Shown piece after piece: positions 22,485-30,332 of a stretch of DNA of 30,829 nt; the first letter of the stretch is position 1; the number at the start of each line of letters is the position of its first letter. Origin of the DNA: JBBREP01 sp036501845 (lineage in GTDB: Bacteria; Actinomycetota; Acidimicrobiia; IMCC26256; PALSA-610); NCBI GenBank assembly GCA_036501845.1, contig DASXZO010000092.1:1-30829 (forward strand), given 5' to 3'. Below the pieces are notes generated by a model. It saw only the letters and a list, made by a program, of their open reading frames with translations. It did not search any database and was not told where the DNA came from. Made by a program: the position numbers and the translations under genes.

Positions 22485-23551
22485 GTGTCCGTCCGCCGGT
22501 TCGTCGCCGTGGATTTGGGGGCTTTCGTGACTCGGAGCATCTCTTCAGAACGATCGTCGCGTCACGCGGTGGGAATGCAGCAAGTCTCGAATTGCGTCAT
22601 CGTCCTCGCGCTGGGCCGTGCAGACCGCGCGGGCGCCGGCGTCGGCGACCAGCAGCAAGTTGCTGGGGGTGGCATGCGGATCCAGCGCGGTGTGCATTGC
22701 GGTCGGCACGTACACCCACGGCAGTACGGGCGACCCGGTCCCGTTCAGCGAGAAAATGGAGCGGCGGCAGCTGGGGCTCGTTGTCGACCCCGGTTCCCAG
22801 TGGTTCACCCGACACCGAACTGGTAGCCGTCGGGTGTTCCTCGGCGTCATCATGCACGGCCGTCGGCGACTACGAAGCGCCGGACGGCCACAACGGCTTC
22901 TTCGTCCGGCCGCTCGCCGAACGCTTGGGTGGCGGCGGGTGGTCGATCGAGTCCACCGCGGCGGTTTCGGGTGACGGGGCCATGAATGCTGTCTCGTGCG
23001 TCTCCGCGACTGAGTGCGTAGCCGTCGGCTTCCAGTCGACGATAGAGGGCGGCGCCGCCTCGACGTTGGTCGAACGATGGAACGGAACCTGGACCAAGCA
23101 AACGAGCGCCAACCCGCGCGGCGGGACGAACAGCGTGCTGTCCGGGGTTTCGTGCAATACCAGCGGCTCGTGCGCCGCGGTCGGTAAGTACGTTGCCGGT
23201 TCCGCGACGCTCGCGGCATTCGCCGAAGGATCGAGCGGAAGCAGTTGGGCGATCCAGACCACACCCGTTCCCGGCGGCACCACGTTCAGCCAACTGCTCG
23301 GCGTGTCGTGCGCCTCGACCGGCAGCTGCGAAGCGGTGGGTGACTACCGAGCCGGCTCCGGAAGTGTGGTCACCCTTGCTGAGGTTTCTGCCTCCGGCAA
23401 GTGGACCCGTCAGACCACGCCGAATCGCAGCGGCGCCACCACGAACGAGCTGAACGGCATCGCTTGTCCGAGCACCACCGGCTGTGAGGCCGTGGGTTAC
23501 AACAACGGGAGTGAAGTGGTCGAGGCGACCTTGGCGCTGCGCTTCACCTGA
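22485..23551 (+). pseudogene. Frameshifted gene for a secreted repeat protein (six repeats of about 50 residues)
   Basis: The coding signal passes through three frames. A possible N-terminal signal-like start (MSVRRFVAVDLGAFV) lies in one frame from 22485. A repeat unit ending at SEK lies in a second frame (about 22618-22758: LLGVACGSSAVCIAVGTY). Four and a half more units continue in a third frame to 23551. Each unit has W..Q-T-P, then L.GVSC.....C.AVG.Y, a pattern seen in secreted, probably beta-propeller, repeat proteins of actinobacteria. Near 22755 the run GAGAAAATGGAG would read through as SEKWSGGSW if one A were removed. The gene is therefore either inactivated, affected by sequencing errors, or variable at the A run. 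No function is assigned. Confidence 0.65.
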
Positions 23552-23578
23552 CGCTCGACCTCGCCGCCGCGCCCCGGA

Positions 23579-24634
23579 TCAGTGCGGCGGTACCGACCAG
23601 GTGACGAGATCGCGACTGCGCGCCAGCGCGAGCACAGCGGGGCCTTCGCCGCCGAAGGCCGTCTTGTTCGGCGAGTCCGAATACACGAGGTAGTACTCGC
23701 CGTCGATGGGTGCGCGGTTCACCACGAAGGCGCAGTTCGCGTGCTCGTAGGTGGACCCGGTCGCGCCCTTCCCCGTGTTCCACGACTCGAGCGGCACCTC
23801 GAGTTGGCGACCCGTCGACCACCGCAGCCACCCGGCCGGTGACGAGGGATCGCCCGCGAGCGTGAACAGGAACGGCTGGTCGAAGAGATTGCTCGTGGCG
23901 AGCAACTGCCATCCGCCGTGGAGATGCAGGAACTGGTAGTTCTCGATCGTGTCGCCGTAGACGCGAATGTCGGGCCGGCCAACGAGCGTCCACGGGCCGT
24001 CGAGTGAACCCGACGCCGACCGCGCGATTTCGAAGTGCTGCACATCGGCGCCGTACTTGTAGCCGAGCAGCAGGCCCGCCGGTGTGTACTCGAGCGCGGC
24101 GTCGATCATGCGATCGCTCGGCGTCGGGTGCAGTTCGAGGCCGAGCGGATGTTGCGCCGAGAAGTGCACAAGGTCGCGCGTCGTGCGGTAATAGAGCTTC
24201 GGGTTCCCGCCGTCGCGGTCGTGCACGAGCGACTGGTAGGTGACCACCCAGCCGCCGCCCGGCATGGGCACGACGTCGGGCGACGCCTCGCCCTCGATCG
24301 TCGGGTCGTGCGGCATCGTGGTGATCGCCGACCAGTGCCGCAGGTCGGTGCTCGTCGCCAGGCCGATGCGCCAATGTCCGGCCGTATCGACATCGCTGAA
24401 CAGCGCGTGCCACACGCCGCCCGCGAACATCAGTGCCGGGTCCTTCACCGCGCTCGTGGTGCTGCGCAGCATCGGGTTCTCCAGCGCGCTCCAGTCGATC
24501 GACGCCGCGACCTTCGGAGCGGTTGTCGACGTGGATGCAACCGACGGCGACGCGCCGCCACCGCTGCCATTGCTGCACGACGCGGTGATCGCGGCGAGCA
24601 ATGCAGCAATCAACCTCGCCCGCCGAACTGACAC
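23579..24634 (-). CDS. Secreted lipoprotein with glycoside-hydrolase-like five-bladed beta-propeller
   Basis: This 351-residue protein has a lipoprotein signal (LIAALLAAITASC, lipidated Cys at about residue 20) and a Ser/Thr/Gly linker. The domain that follows resembles the GH43/GH32/GH62 propeller: VKDPALMFAGGVWHALFSDVD, RIGLATSTDLRHW, EGEASPDVVPMPGGGWVVTYQS, KLYYRTTRDLVHFS. The early DPA and the acidic EASPDV positions fit catalytic acids in such propellers, but I cannot identify all three residues. It may act on an extracellular sugar polymer. The GTG start at 24634 is 10 bp after the stop of the cytidylate-kinase-like gene, so the two may be co-transcribed. Confidence 0.7.
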   Translation of the reverse strand: MSVRRARLIAALLAAITASCSNGSGGGASPSVASTSTTAPKVAASIDWSALENPMLRSTTSAVKDPALMFAGGVWHALFSDVDTAGHWRIGLATSTDLRHWSAITTMPHDPTIEGEASPDVVPMPGGGWVVTYQSLVHDRDGGNPKLYYRTTRDLVHFSAQHPLGLELHPTPSDRMIDAALEYTPAGLLLGYKYGADVQHFEIARSASGSLDGPWTLVGRPDIRVYGDTIENYQFLHLHGGWQLLATSNLFDQPFLFTLAGDPSSPAGWLRWSTGRQLEVPLESWNTGKGATGSTYEHANCAFVVNRAPIDGEYYLVYSDSPNKTAFGGEGPAVLALARSRDLVTWSVPPH

Positions 24635-24644
24635 CCGGTTCTGC

Positions 24645-25301
24645 TCAGTGACTCGCGAACGAGGCGCGGGCTGCTCGCTCGATCACAGCGGCAGCCTCGT
24701 CGAGGGGCAGGAAGGTGCTGTCGATCACGAGGTGGTACAGCTTCGGATCGGTGATGTCGCAACCGTAGAACCGGCGCACATAGGCGGCGCGGGTCTTGTC
24801 GACCTCGGTGAGGCGGCGTTCGGCCTCGTCGTGGGCGATCCCTTCGATGCGCATCGCCTGCTCGACGCGCCGCTCGCGCGGTCCGTCGAGGCGCACGTGG
24901 AGCACGCGCGGATCGCCGGAAAGGAAGCACGTGGCACCTCTGCCCACGACCACGCCGCCGCGCTCACGCGTGGTGTCGCGAATCGTGGCTTCCACCTCGT
25001 CGCGAACCTGCTCGTCGGTCGCGAGGCCCACGTCGGGCTGCGGCATGGTGGCGCCCACGATGCTCGGCATCGTGGTGAGCGCTTCGAAGAGACGCCGCCA
25101 GAGCCCCTCGCCGCGCTCCTCCTCGGCCGCGCCCTCGGGTGGCACGGTCGCGGCGCGCGCAAGGTCGTGCGACACGATCCGTTCGAGATAGGGCACGTCG
25201 AGCCGCGCGGCCACGTCGGGGCCGATCACGCTGCTCCCTGCGCCGTACGTGGCCGAGATCGTCACGATCGCGGGACGGTCCCGCCCTGCGGGTGCGTTCA
25301 T
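24645..25301 (-). CDS. Cytidylate-kinase-like P-loop protein
   Basis: This 218-residue protein matches the cytidylate-kinase-2 type. It has a P-loop-like ISATYGAGSSVIG at about residues 16-28, in place of the classical GxxGxGKS; GGVVVGRGATCFL in the centre; and RIEGIAHDEAERRLTEVDKTRAAYVRRFYGCDITDPKLYHLVIDS, a Lys/Arg-rich lid and Asp-rich end typical of this group. It may phosphorylate a nucleotide or another small molecule, but the true substrate of this group is not established. The ATG start at 25301 follows a 54-bp gap after the CPFC gene; it could be a continuation of that operon. Confidence 0.75.
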   Translation of the reverse strand: MNAPAGRDRPAIVTISATYGAGSSVIGPDVAARLDVPYLERIVSHDLARAATVPPEGAAEEERGEGLWRRLFEALTTMPSIVGATMPQPDVGLATDEQVRDEVEATIRDTTRERGGVVVGRGATCFLSGDPRVLHVRLDGPRERRVEQAMRIEGIAHDEAERRLTEVDKTRAAYVRRFYGCDITDPKLYHLVIDSTFLPLDEAAAVIERAARASFASH

Positions 25302-25355
25302 GCGACCTCCTCGCCGACTGGGAACGTACCCGGCCGTACCCCGTCGCGGCGCGGA

Positions 25356-26294
25356 TCAGCCGCGCAGTTGCGCCTGGAGGGCGGTGATCGCGGGCACGTT
25401 GCACGCCGTTGCCGGCTTGTTGTTCGTGAGCGTGCAGATGGCCGCGGTCATGGCGTTGGCGGTGCCGACTGCACCCTTGGCGACGGCGCTGCTGGGATCG
25501 TGCAGCGCGGCCGCGATCTCGGCGTGGGTCTTGTTGGCGAGCACTCCGGGGTCGTACGTGGCGGTCGCGACGAACTTGCCGTTGAAGTAGATGAACGGCA
25601 CGCCGCCGCCCGTGTACTTCTGCCAGAGCTGACCTTGCTGATTGCTCGGCGTGTCGAGCGGTTCGTAGCTGCCATTGGAAGGCTGGTTCGTGGTGGTCTC
25701 GACGGGCGAGAACGTGAGGTACGGGCTGGCGAAGGTTGAGCCGTGGAACGAGAACGTCTCGGTGTTCGCGTACGAGTCGGTTGCCGACGAGTGGGTCACC
25801 TGCAGACCACTGAACGTGCCGAAGCGACTCAGCGAGTTCACCAGTGCCCATCGCTCGGCCGCGCAGAACGGGCAGAACTCGGCGCCGACGAACAACACGT
25901 CGGGCTTCGTTGCGGTTCCGAGCGACACGTCGCTGATCTTCTGCGGGAGCTTCCCGCTCCCGAGGCCCACCTTGTTGATCACGCTCGTGGGTACCGAGGT
26001 AACCGAGTTGACGAGGCTCACCGGCGCGGGCGAGCGCCCGTATTTGGGAACGAGCGTGTCGGTGGTATTCGACGACTTCTTCGAACTCGAACCGCTGCCG
26101 ACCACGGCGATGATGATCGCAACCGCGATCACCACCGCAACTGCGCCGCCGATCCACCACACGCGATTCGACGCGCCGGCACGCGCGGGCGCGGTCTGCG
26201 CCTGGCGCGCGCTCGCTTGCGGCTTGCCCTGCTGCCGCCGTGCTGCCGGCGCCTTGCGCGCGGCGCTCTGGGTTCGCTTGTTCGACGGGCTCAT
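25356..26294 (-). CDS. Membrane-anchored thioredoxin-fold protein with CPFC motif (DUF929-like)
   Basis: This 312-residue protein has a basic Ala/Gln/Arg-rich cytoplasmic tail, one membrane span at about residues 45-66, and a large extracytoplasmic domain. GAEFCPFCAAERWAL places a CxxC redox motif at residues 141-144 after a beta strand, and VPFIYFNGKFV supplies a cis-Pro-like loop, both typical of thioredoxin folds. Two more Cys lie near the C-terminus (AAICTLTNN...TACNVP). It resembles DUF929 proteins. The ATG at 26294 follows GTGAGG; an upstream Met at 26327 lies inside the DsbB-like gene. The immediate neighbour is a DsbB-like protein, so it may be the DsbA-type partner. Confidence 0.82.
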   Translation of the reverse strand: MSPSNKRTQSAARKAPAARRQQGKPQASARQAQTAPARAGASNRVWWIGGAVAVVIAVAIIIAVVGSGSSSKKSSNTTDTLVPKYGRSPAPVSLVNSVTSVPTSVINKVGLGSGKLPQKISDVSLGTATKPDVLFVGAEFCPFCAAERWALVNSLSRFGTFSGLQVTHSSATDSYANTETFSFHGSTFASPYLTFSPVETTTNQPSNGSYEPLDTPSNQQGQLWQKYTGGGVPFIYFNGKFVATATYDPGVLANKTHAEIAAALHDPSSAVAKGAVGTANAMTAAICTLTNNKPATACNVPAITALQAQLRG

Positions 26295-26301
26295 GATTGC
26301 C

Positions 26302-26877
26302 TCACGTTGGTGTGACTTCGATGGCAAAGGCGGAGTCGATCTGCCGCTCGTGCGCGCGTGCGAGCAGGAGCATCGCGGTGATGAAGATCAGCGCGGCGAG
26401 ATCCATGAGGGGCAGCGACACGAAACCAAATTGCCATACGTAGCGAATGGTGCACGGATTGGTGAGCGAACAGAATGTCGCCTGGGTGGGAAAGGCTTGA
26501 AGCTGGCTGTGGTAGGCGGCGATCACGATGCCGACGAGCGCGGGCGGCAGGCCGTAACGCCACACGCCGAAGTCGCGCCGCAGCGCCGCGATCAGCAGCA
26601 CCACGCTGAGCGGGTACACGCAGATCCGCTGGTACCAGCAGAGCTCGCACGGCGTGAAGTGCGCGCCCAGCGAGTAGTAGAGGCTGCCGGCCGTGGTGAC
26701 CGCGGCCACGATCATGCCGAGCCACAACGAGTTCGCGGCGACGTCGTCGACGAACGCGGCGGCACCGGAATCGGGTCGCATCCGGCCGGCGATCACGAGC
26801 GCGATCACCACCACGGTTGCCGCGAAGGTGAAGAGCGCCAAGCTCGCGAAGAACCGCGAGAGCGTGTCGGTGCTCAC
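26302..26877 (-). CDS. DsbB/BdbC-like disulfide-bond oxidoreductase
   Basis: This 191-residue membrane protein has four to five spans. A periplasmic CxxC, Cys77-Cys80, sits in TPCELCWYQRICVYPL, a strong family signature; a second pair, Cys136 and Cys142, sits in TFCSLTNPCT. In known DsbB proteins these pairs pass electrons from a DsbA-like thiol oxidase to quinone. The GTG start at 26877 overlaps the CopC-CopD stop by 4 bp, and the CPFC thioredoxin-fold gene follows after 7 bp, so it is embedded in the copper operon. This suggests that copper handling and oxidative folding are linked. Confidence 0.87.
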   Translation of the reverse strand: MSTDTLSRFFASLALFTFAATVVVIALVIAGRMRPDSGAAAFVDDVAANSLWLGMIVAAVTTAGSLYYSLGAHFTPCELCWYQRICVYPLSVVLLIAALRRDFGVWRYGLPPALVGIVIAAYHSQLQAFPTQATFCSLTNPCTIRYVWQFGFVSLPLMDLAALIFITAMLLLARAHERQIDSAFAIEVTPT

Positions 26878-28925
26878 TTCGACGGCGTGCCTTGCATGGG
26901 GATCACGATGTGGCCGCTGATCACCGAGCCGTCCTTCGCGGTCGCGTCGGTATCGATCTCGTAGGTGCCGCCGTTGGTCACGTTGTCGGCCACATAATGC
27001 CCGAGCGCATCGAGCTTGCGGGCGGTGAGGTTCACCGTGCGCGTGGTGCCGATACGGCGAGCGCGCACATGGGCGACCTGAACCGGGAGCTCGTTACCGG
27101 TCGCGTCGAAGAACGTGGCGTGCACCTCGTAGAGACCGGCGCGCGTGCTGTCGGTGTACACCTGGATCGACCGTCCGCCCACCACGTGGATCGTGTAGAT
27201 CGTCGCCTGCCCGGGCACCGCCGATTTCGTGATCGTCTGCGGCGTGGCGCGCGTGTTCACGGTCAACGGCACTTCCACCGAGGTGTTCGGTTCCTGCACG
27301 AGCATCGCCAGCGACCAGGTGCCGGGCAGCGAGAGGTTGGCGCCGTTGCCGTCCCATGTGCCGTCGCTGGCATGCTTCAAGTTGAGGCGCGACTGCGCGA
27401 CGTCGGGGCGGGCGGGGAGCGTGAACGTGACGCTCACACCGGAGGCCGGCACGATCTTGTGAGTGTCGTAGTCGACGATCTTGGCCTTGAAGTCGTTGAA
27501 GCCCGGGTAGGCCGGCGACACCGAGAGCTGCACGCGCACGGTGGTGCCGGCATCGTTGCCGTTGACCACGAGCGGCTTCTGCGCCGCGGCCGCGCTCGCC
27601 TGCGCGCTCGGCGCGAGGTTCTGCAGGTAGCCCGTGGCCACGATCACCACCACAGCCACGACGAGCTCGATCGCGCCCGTGCGCAGGAGCCGGCGGGGCG
27701 ACTCGCGCAGTGCGGGCAGGCTGCGGTAGCGGTTGTACGCGCCGAGCGCGCCCAGCACGCAGAAGAGGATGATCTTCACGAGCACCCAGCGGCCGAATGT
27801 GGTGTGGATGAACGCGACCCAACTGCCCACCTCTGCGTAGGCGCGCTGCGAACCCGTGAGCGCCACGAGCACGAGCATGGCGCCGATCGTCAGCGAATAA
27901 CGGCTCGCCAGCGCGGTGCGCGGACCCTCTGCGAGCACGCCCACCATCACGAGCACCGCGGCGAGCCCGCCGATCCATATGCCGGCCGCGCTCACGTGCA
28001 CCGCGAGCACGAGCAAGGCGAACCAGCGATGCAGCACGGTGGCCGCGGCGTGCGCGGTCTCGACCTCGCCGGCGATCGTCAGCGCGAGCGCAACCACGAG
28101 CACGCCGATCGCGGCGCGCTCGGCTCGCCGAAAGCGCGCGGTGAAGCACAGCGCCACAAGCGCGAGCAACGCCAGGATGAGGGGCCCGGCGCGCTCGTCG
28201 AGCTGGTGGCCGAGCGAGTGGTGGAACACGCCACTCCAGGTCAATCCCGCGCCGGAACGGGCCGCGTTCGTGATGACGATCGTGCCCACGAACGCGGCGA
28301 TCCACGCGCCGCCGGCGAGCCGCAACAGGCGCCGGCGCGCGTGATCGCGATCGGCCTCGGGTGCGGTGCTGTCGTCGATGTCGCCGTCACCGTCACCGTC
28401 AATCGCGCGTGTGCTCGCAAGCGCGGCCACGAAGGCCGCGCCGATCAACACGAGGAGTCCACCGTCGAACAGCCAGCGGCCGACGAGCGCCTGGAGCGAC
28501 GGCGACGGTGACGACACCGACGCACCGGTGGTGCCCGCCTTCGGCACCACACCCACACCGAAGTTGTAGGAGCCTGTGGCGAGGTGACCGTCGACCTTCG
28601 ACACGGTGCGCCACGTGACCGTGTACACACCCTTGGTCATGTTCTGCACACGCGTCACGAGCACCACTGCGTTGCCCGGTTCGGGTGTGGGATGCGCGCC
28701 GACCTCATGGTGGCCGCCGGTGGCGTCGAGCACCGTGATCAACGAGAGCGACGGGTCGGGCTCCTCACCGAACGTGATCGTCACGTCGGTGGGCCCGCGC
28801 TGCAATACCGCGCCCGCATCGGGTACCGAAGCAATGCGGAGCGCGTGCGCCGACGCCCCCGTGGCCGTCGTGAGCACTACGAGGATCACCAACGCCACCG
28901 ACGCGGCGACGCGGCGCAGCGTCAT
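26874..28925 (-). CDS. CopC-CopD fusion, copper-binding and copper-transport membrane protein
   Basis: This 683-residue protein starts with a signal peptide (residues 1-26, ending GASA) and a mature N-terminal His27, the expected Cu(II) ligand of CopC. The CopC domain continues with RIASVPDAGAVLQRGPTDVTITFGEEPDPS and KVDGHLATGSYNFGV, where DGH is typical. After a linker come eight or so membrane spans of CopD (LVGRWLFDGGLLVLIGAAFVAA, AVHVSAAGIWIGGLAAVLVMVG). A C-terminal extracytoplasmic beta-rich region follows from about residue 490. The protein probably binds and moves copper across the membrane. The ATG at 28925 lies one base after the stop of the upstream secreted protein. Confidence 0.88.
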   Translation of the reverse strand: MTLRRVAASVALVILVVLTTATGASAHALRIASVPDAGAVLQRGPTDVTITFGEEPDPSLSLITVLDATGGHHEVGAHPTPEPGNAVVLVTRVQNMTKGVYTVTWRTVSKVDGHLATGSYNFGVGVVPKAGTTGASVSSPSPSLQALVGRWLFDGGLLVLIGAAFVAALASTRAIDGDGDGDIDDSTAPEADRDHARRRLLRLAGGAWIAAFVGTIVITNAARSGAGLTWSGVFHHSLGHQLDERAGPLILALLALVALCFTARFRRAERAAIGVLVVALALTIAGEVETAHAAATVLHRWFALLVLAVHVSAAGIWIGGLAAVLVMVGVLAEGPRTALASRYSLTIGAMLVLVALTGSQRAYAEVGSWVAFIHTTFGRWVLVKIILFCVLGALGAYNRYRSLPALRESPRRLLRTGAIELVVAVVVIVATGYLQNLAPSAQASAAAAQKPLVVNGNDAGTTVRVQLSVSPAYPGFNDFKAKIVDYDTHKIVPASGVSVTFTLPARPDVAQSRLNLKHASDGTWDGNGANLSLPGTWSLAMLVQEPNTSVEVPLTVNTRATPQTITKSAVPGQATIYTIHVVGGRSIQVYTDSTRAGLYEVHATFFDATGNELPVQVAHVRARRIGTTRTVNLTARKLDALGHYVADNVTNGGTYEIDTDATAKDGSVISGHIVIPMQGTPSK

Positions 28926-28926
28926 G

Positions 28927-29619
28927 TCACGACGTGGATGGGCGTCGCGCTCGGAGCCCGAACACCAGCCCGGCGATGCCGAGACCGCCACCCACAATCA
29001 GGGCCACGATCGCGAGCGTGGTGGCCGTCGACGCCGAGTCGTGGGCCGACGATGCCTTGCTCTCGGCCGCGGCGACGCGTGAGTTCAAACGGGCCGCGTT
29101 GGTGCTCAGCTCGGCAACGGTGGGGGTCTTCGTGGGGAACTCGACGGTGCTTGGATCGGCCACGTCGTCGAACGTGGAATCCGAAGATGTGAACGACTTG
29201 GTGACGGCCTGACCGTTGATCGAGCCGCTGAACTTGAACGTGTACACGCCCGGCGCGGTCGGGATGATCGGCGCAAGGAACACGCCGTGGCTCCCGAGGC
29301 CGGTGTCGGAGTCGAACGACAGCTCGGGCTGCATCGGCGGGAACGACTGGTTGCCGGTGCTCACCACCACTCTGAGCGAGTTGCCGATGTCGTCGACCGG
29401 CTGCAGCGTCGCTGCGTCCTTCACGCCGAGATACACGGCATTGGGTTGACCGCTGTAGGTCGGCTCCACGTCCCAACCGACCGTGATCTGGTACTTGCCC
29501 ACCACCGTGACCACATGGGCGGACGCCGGAGCTGCCGACGCCAGCAGCAGCATCGCGGTCAACGCACCGGCTCCCATCAGTGCCGCGAGTGCGGCCGCCA
29601 GCCGCTTCATTGCCCCCAT
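28927..29619 (-). CDS. Secreted membrane-anchored protein with mature N-terminal His, putative copper-associated
   Basis: This 230-residue protein has a signal peptide ending PASA, so the mature protein begins with His35 (HVVTVVGKYQITVGW). An N-terminal His of this kind is also found in CopC and YcnI, where it binds copper; whether it does so here is inferred. A beta-rich domain (about 35-160, with PGVYTFKFSGSINGQ) is followed by a heptad-like helix (TVAELSTNAARLNSRVAAAESKA) and a C-terminal membrane span with an RARR tail. The ATG at 29619 has a strong AGGAGG ribosome-binding site. It is the first gene of the operon and lies below the ECF-type promoter at 29660-29691. I cannot name the family. 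Confidence 0.75.
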   Translation of the reverse strand: MGAMKRLAAALAALMGAGALTAMLLLASAAPASAHVVTVVGKYQITVGWDVEPTYSGQPNAVYLGVKDAATLQPVDDIGNSLRVVVSTGNQSFPPMQPELSFDSDTGLGSHGVFLAPIIPTAPGVYTFKFSGSINGQAVTKSFTSSDSTFDDVADPSTVEFPTKTPTVAELSTNAARLNSRVAAAESKASSAHDSASTATTLAIVALIVGGGLGIAGLVFGLRARRPSTS

Positions 29620-29659
29620 CGAAGCCTCCTCTGTGTCCCAACGACGTGCATGTTCAACA

Positions 29660-29691
29660 ATCAGGTCGTCCGAACCTCGTCGGAAGTTCCC
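29660..29691 (-). promoter_or_regulatory. Putative ECF-sigma promoter of the copper/disulfide operon (site 1)
   Basis: Read on the minus strand, GGGAACT (29685-29691) is followed by 14 bp and GACGACCTGAT (29660-29670). GGAAC is the common ECF -35 core. The same two blocks with the same spacing occur in front of the anti-sigma gene. Transcription would start around 29655, leaving a leader of about 35 nt that contains the AGGAGG. Confidence 0.7.
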
Positions 29692-29729
29692 GTGCCGGCT
29701 GGTGCGCAGCACTGTAGGTGGACGGGCGA

Positions 29730-30263
29730 TCAGACCGCGTCCGCCTCCTGAGCGAGCTGTACGAGCTCAGTCCGGGCGCGAGCCACTCGGGAGCGGATCG
29801 TTCCCACCGCGCAATCGCACACGTCGGCGGCCTCTTCGTAGGTGAGCCCGACGAGCTGGGTCAGCACGAACGCGGCGCGCCGATCGGGGTCGAGCGCGCG
29901 CACGAGCTGGTCGAGGTCGATGCCACTCCCGGGCTCGGGCGCAGCATGCCGCACGGTCAGCGTGGCGAGGCGAAACACGCGACGGCGCGCCCGCGTGCGG
30001 CGCCGCACCTCGTCGGCGCACACCCGCCGGGCGATGGCCAACAACCACTGCAGCACCGGCCCCTCGGCGCGATAGTTGGGGAGCGCGCGCAGGGCCCGCA
30101 CGTACGTGTCCTGCACGAGGTCGTCGGTGTCGTCGCCGGAACCGAGGAACGAGCACAGCTCCCACACCTTGGGCTGGGTCTCGCGCACGAACCGCCGCGC
30201 GGCCACGTGGTCGCCAACGGCGGCGGCCAGGGCCAACCGGCTCAGCTCGTCCATCCCCACCAT
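29730..30263 (-). CDS. ECF-type RNA polymerase sigma factor
   Basis: This 177-residue protein has region 2 (FLGSGDDTDDLVQDTYVRALRALPNYRAEGPVLQWLLAIARRVCADEVRRR) and region 4 (LDPDRRAAFVLTQLVGLTYEEAADVCDCAVGTIRSRVARARTEL), with a short linker, as in group IV sigma factors. It should direct RNA polymerase to stress promoters; sites 1 and 2 are the obvious candidates. Start choice is uncertain between ATG 30263 (MVGMDEL) and ATG 30254 (MDEL); neither has a clear ribosome-binding site. It sits 110 bp upstream of the copper operon and divergent from the anti-sigma gene. A weak TTGACC (complement of 30290-30295) might be part of its own promoter. Confidence 0.88.
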   Translation of the reverse strand: MVGMDELSRLALAAAVGDHVAARRFVRETQPKVWELCSFLGSGDDTDDLVQDTYVRALRALPNYRAEGPVLQWLLAIARRVCADEVRRRTRARRRVFRLATLTVRHAAPEPGSGIDLDQLVRALDPDRRAAFVLTQLVGLTYEEAADVCDCAVGTIRSRVARARTELVQLAQEADAV

Positions 30264-30296
30264 TCTTGCCGAACGGCGAGGATCGCGCCGGTCAAC

Positions 30297-30328
30297 GGGA
30301 ACTCTCGTCGCCCACGCGACGACCTGAT
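30297..30328 (+). promoter_or_regulatory. Putative ECF-sigma promoter of the anti-sigma gene (site 2)
   Basis: GGGAACT (30297-30303), 14 bp, then GACGACCTGAT (30318-30328), the same blocks and spacing as site 1 on the opposite strand. The GTG start of the downstream gene follows 4 bp later, so the mRNA is probably leaderless. Confidence 0.7.
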
Positions 30329-30332
30329 CGAT

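Noticed and set aside
26892..28511. A 539-codon plus-strand open frame opposite copCD
   Set aside because: It is antisense to a protein with a signal peptide, CopC ligands and membrane spans; the translation is His/Arg/Glu-rich without any family signal.
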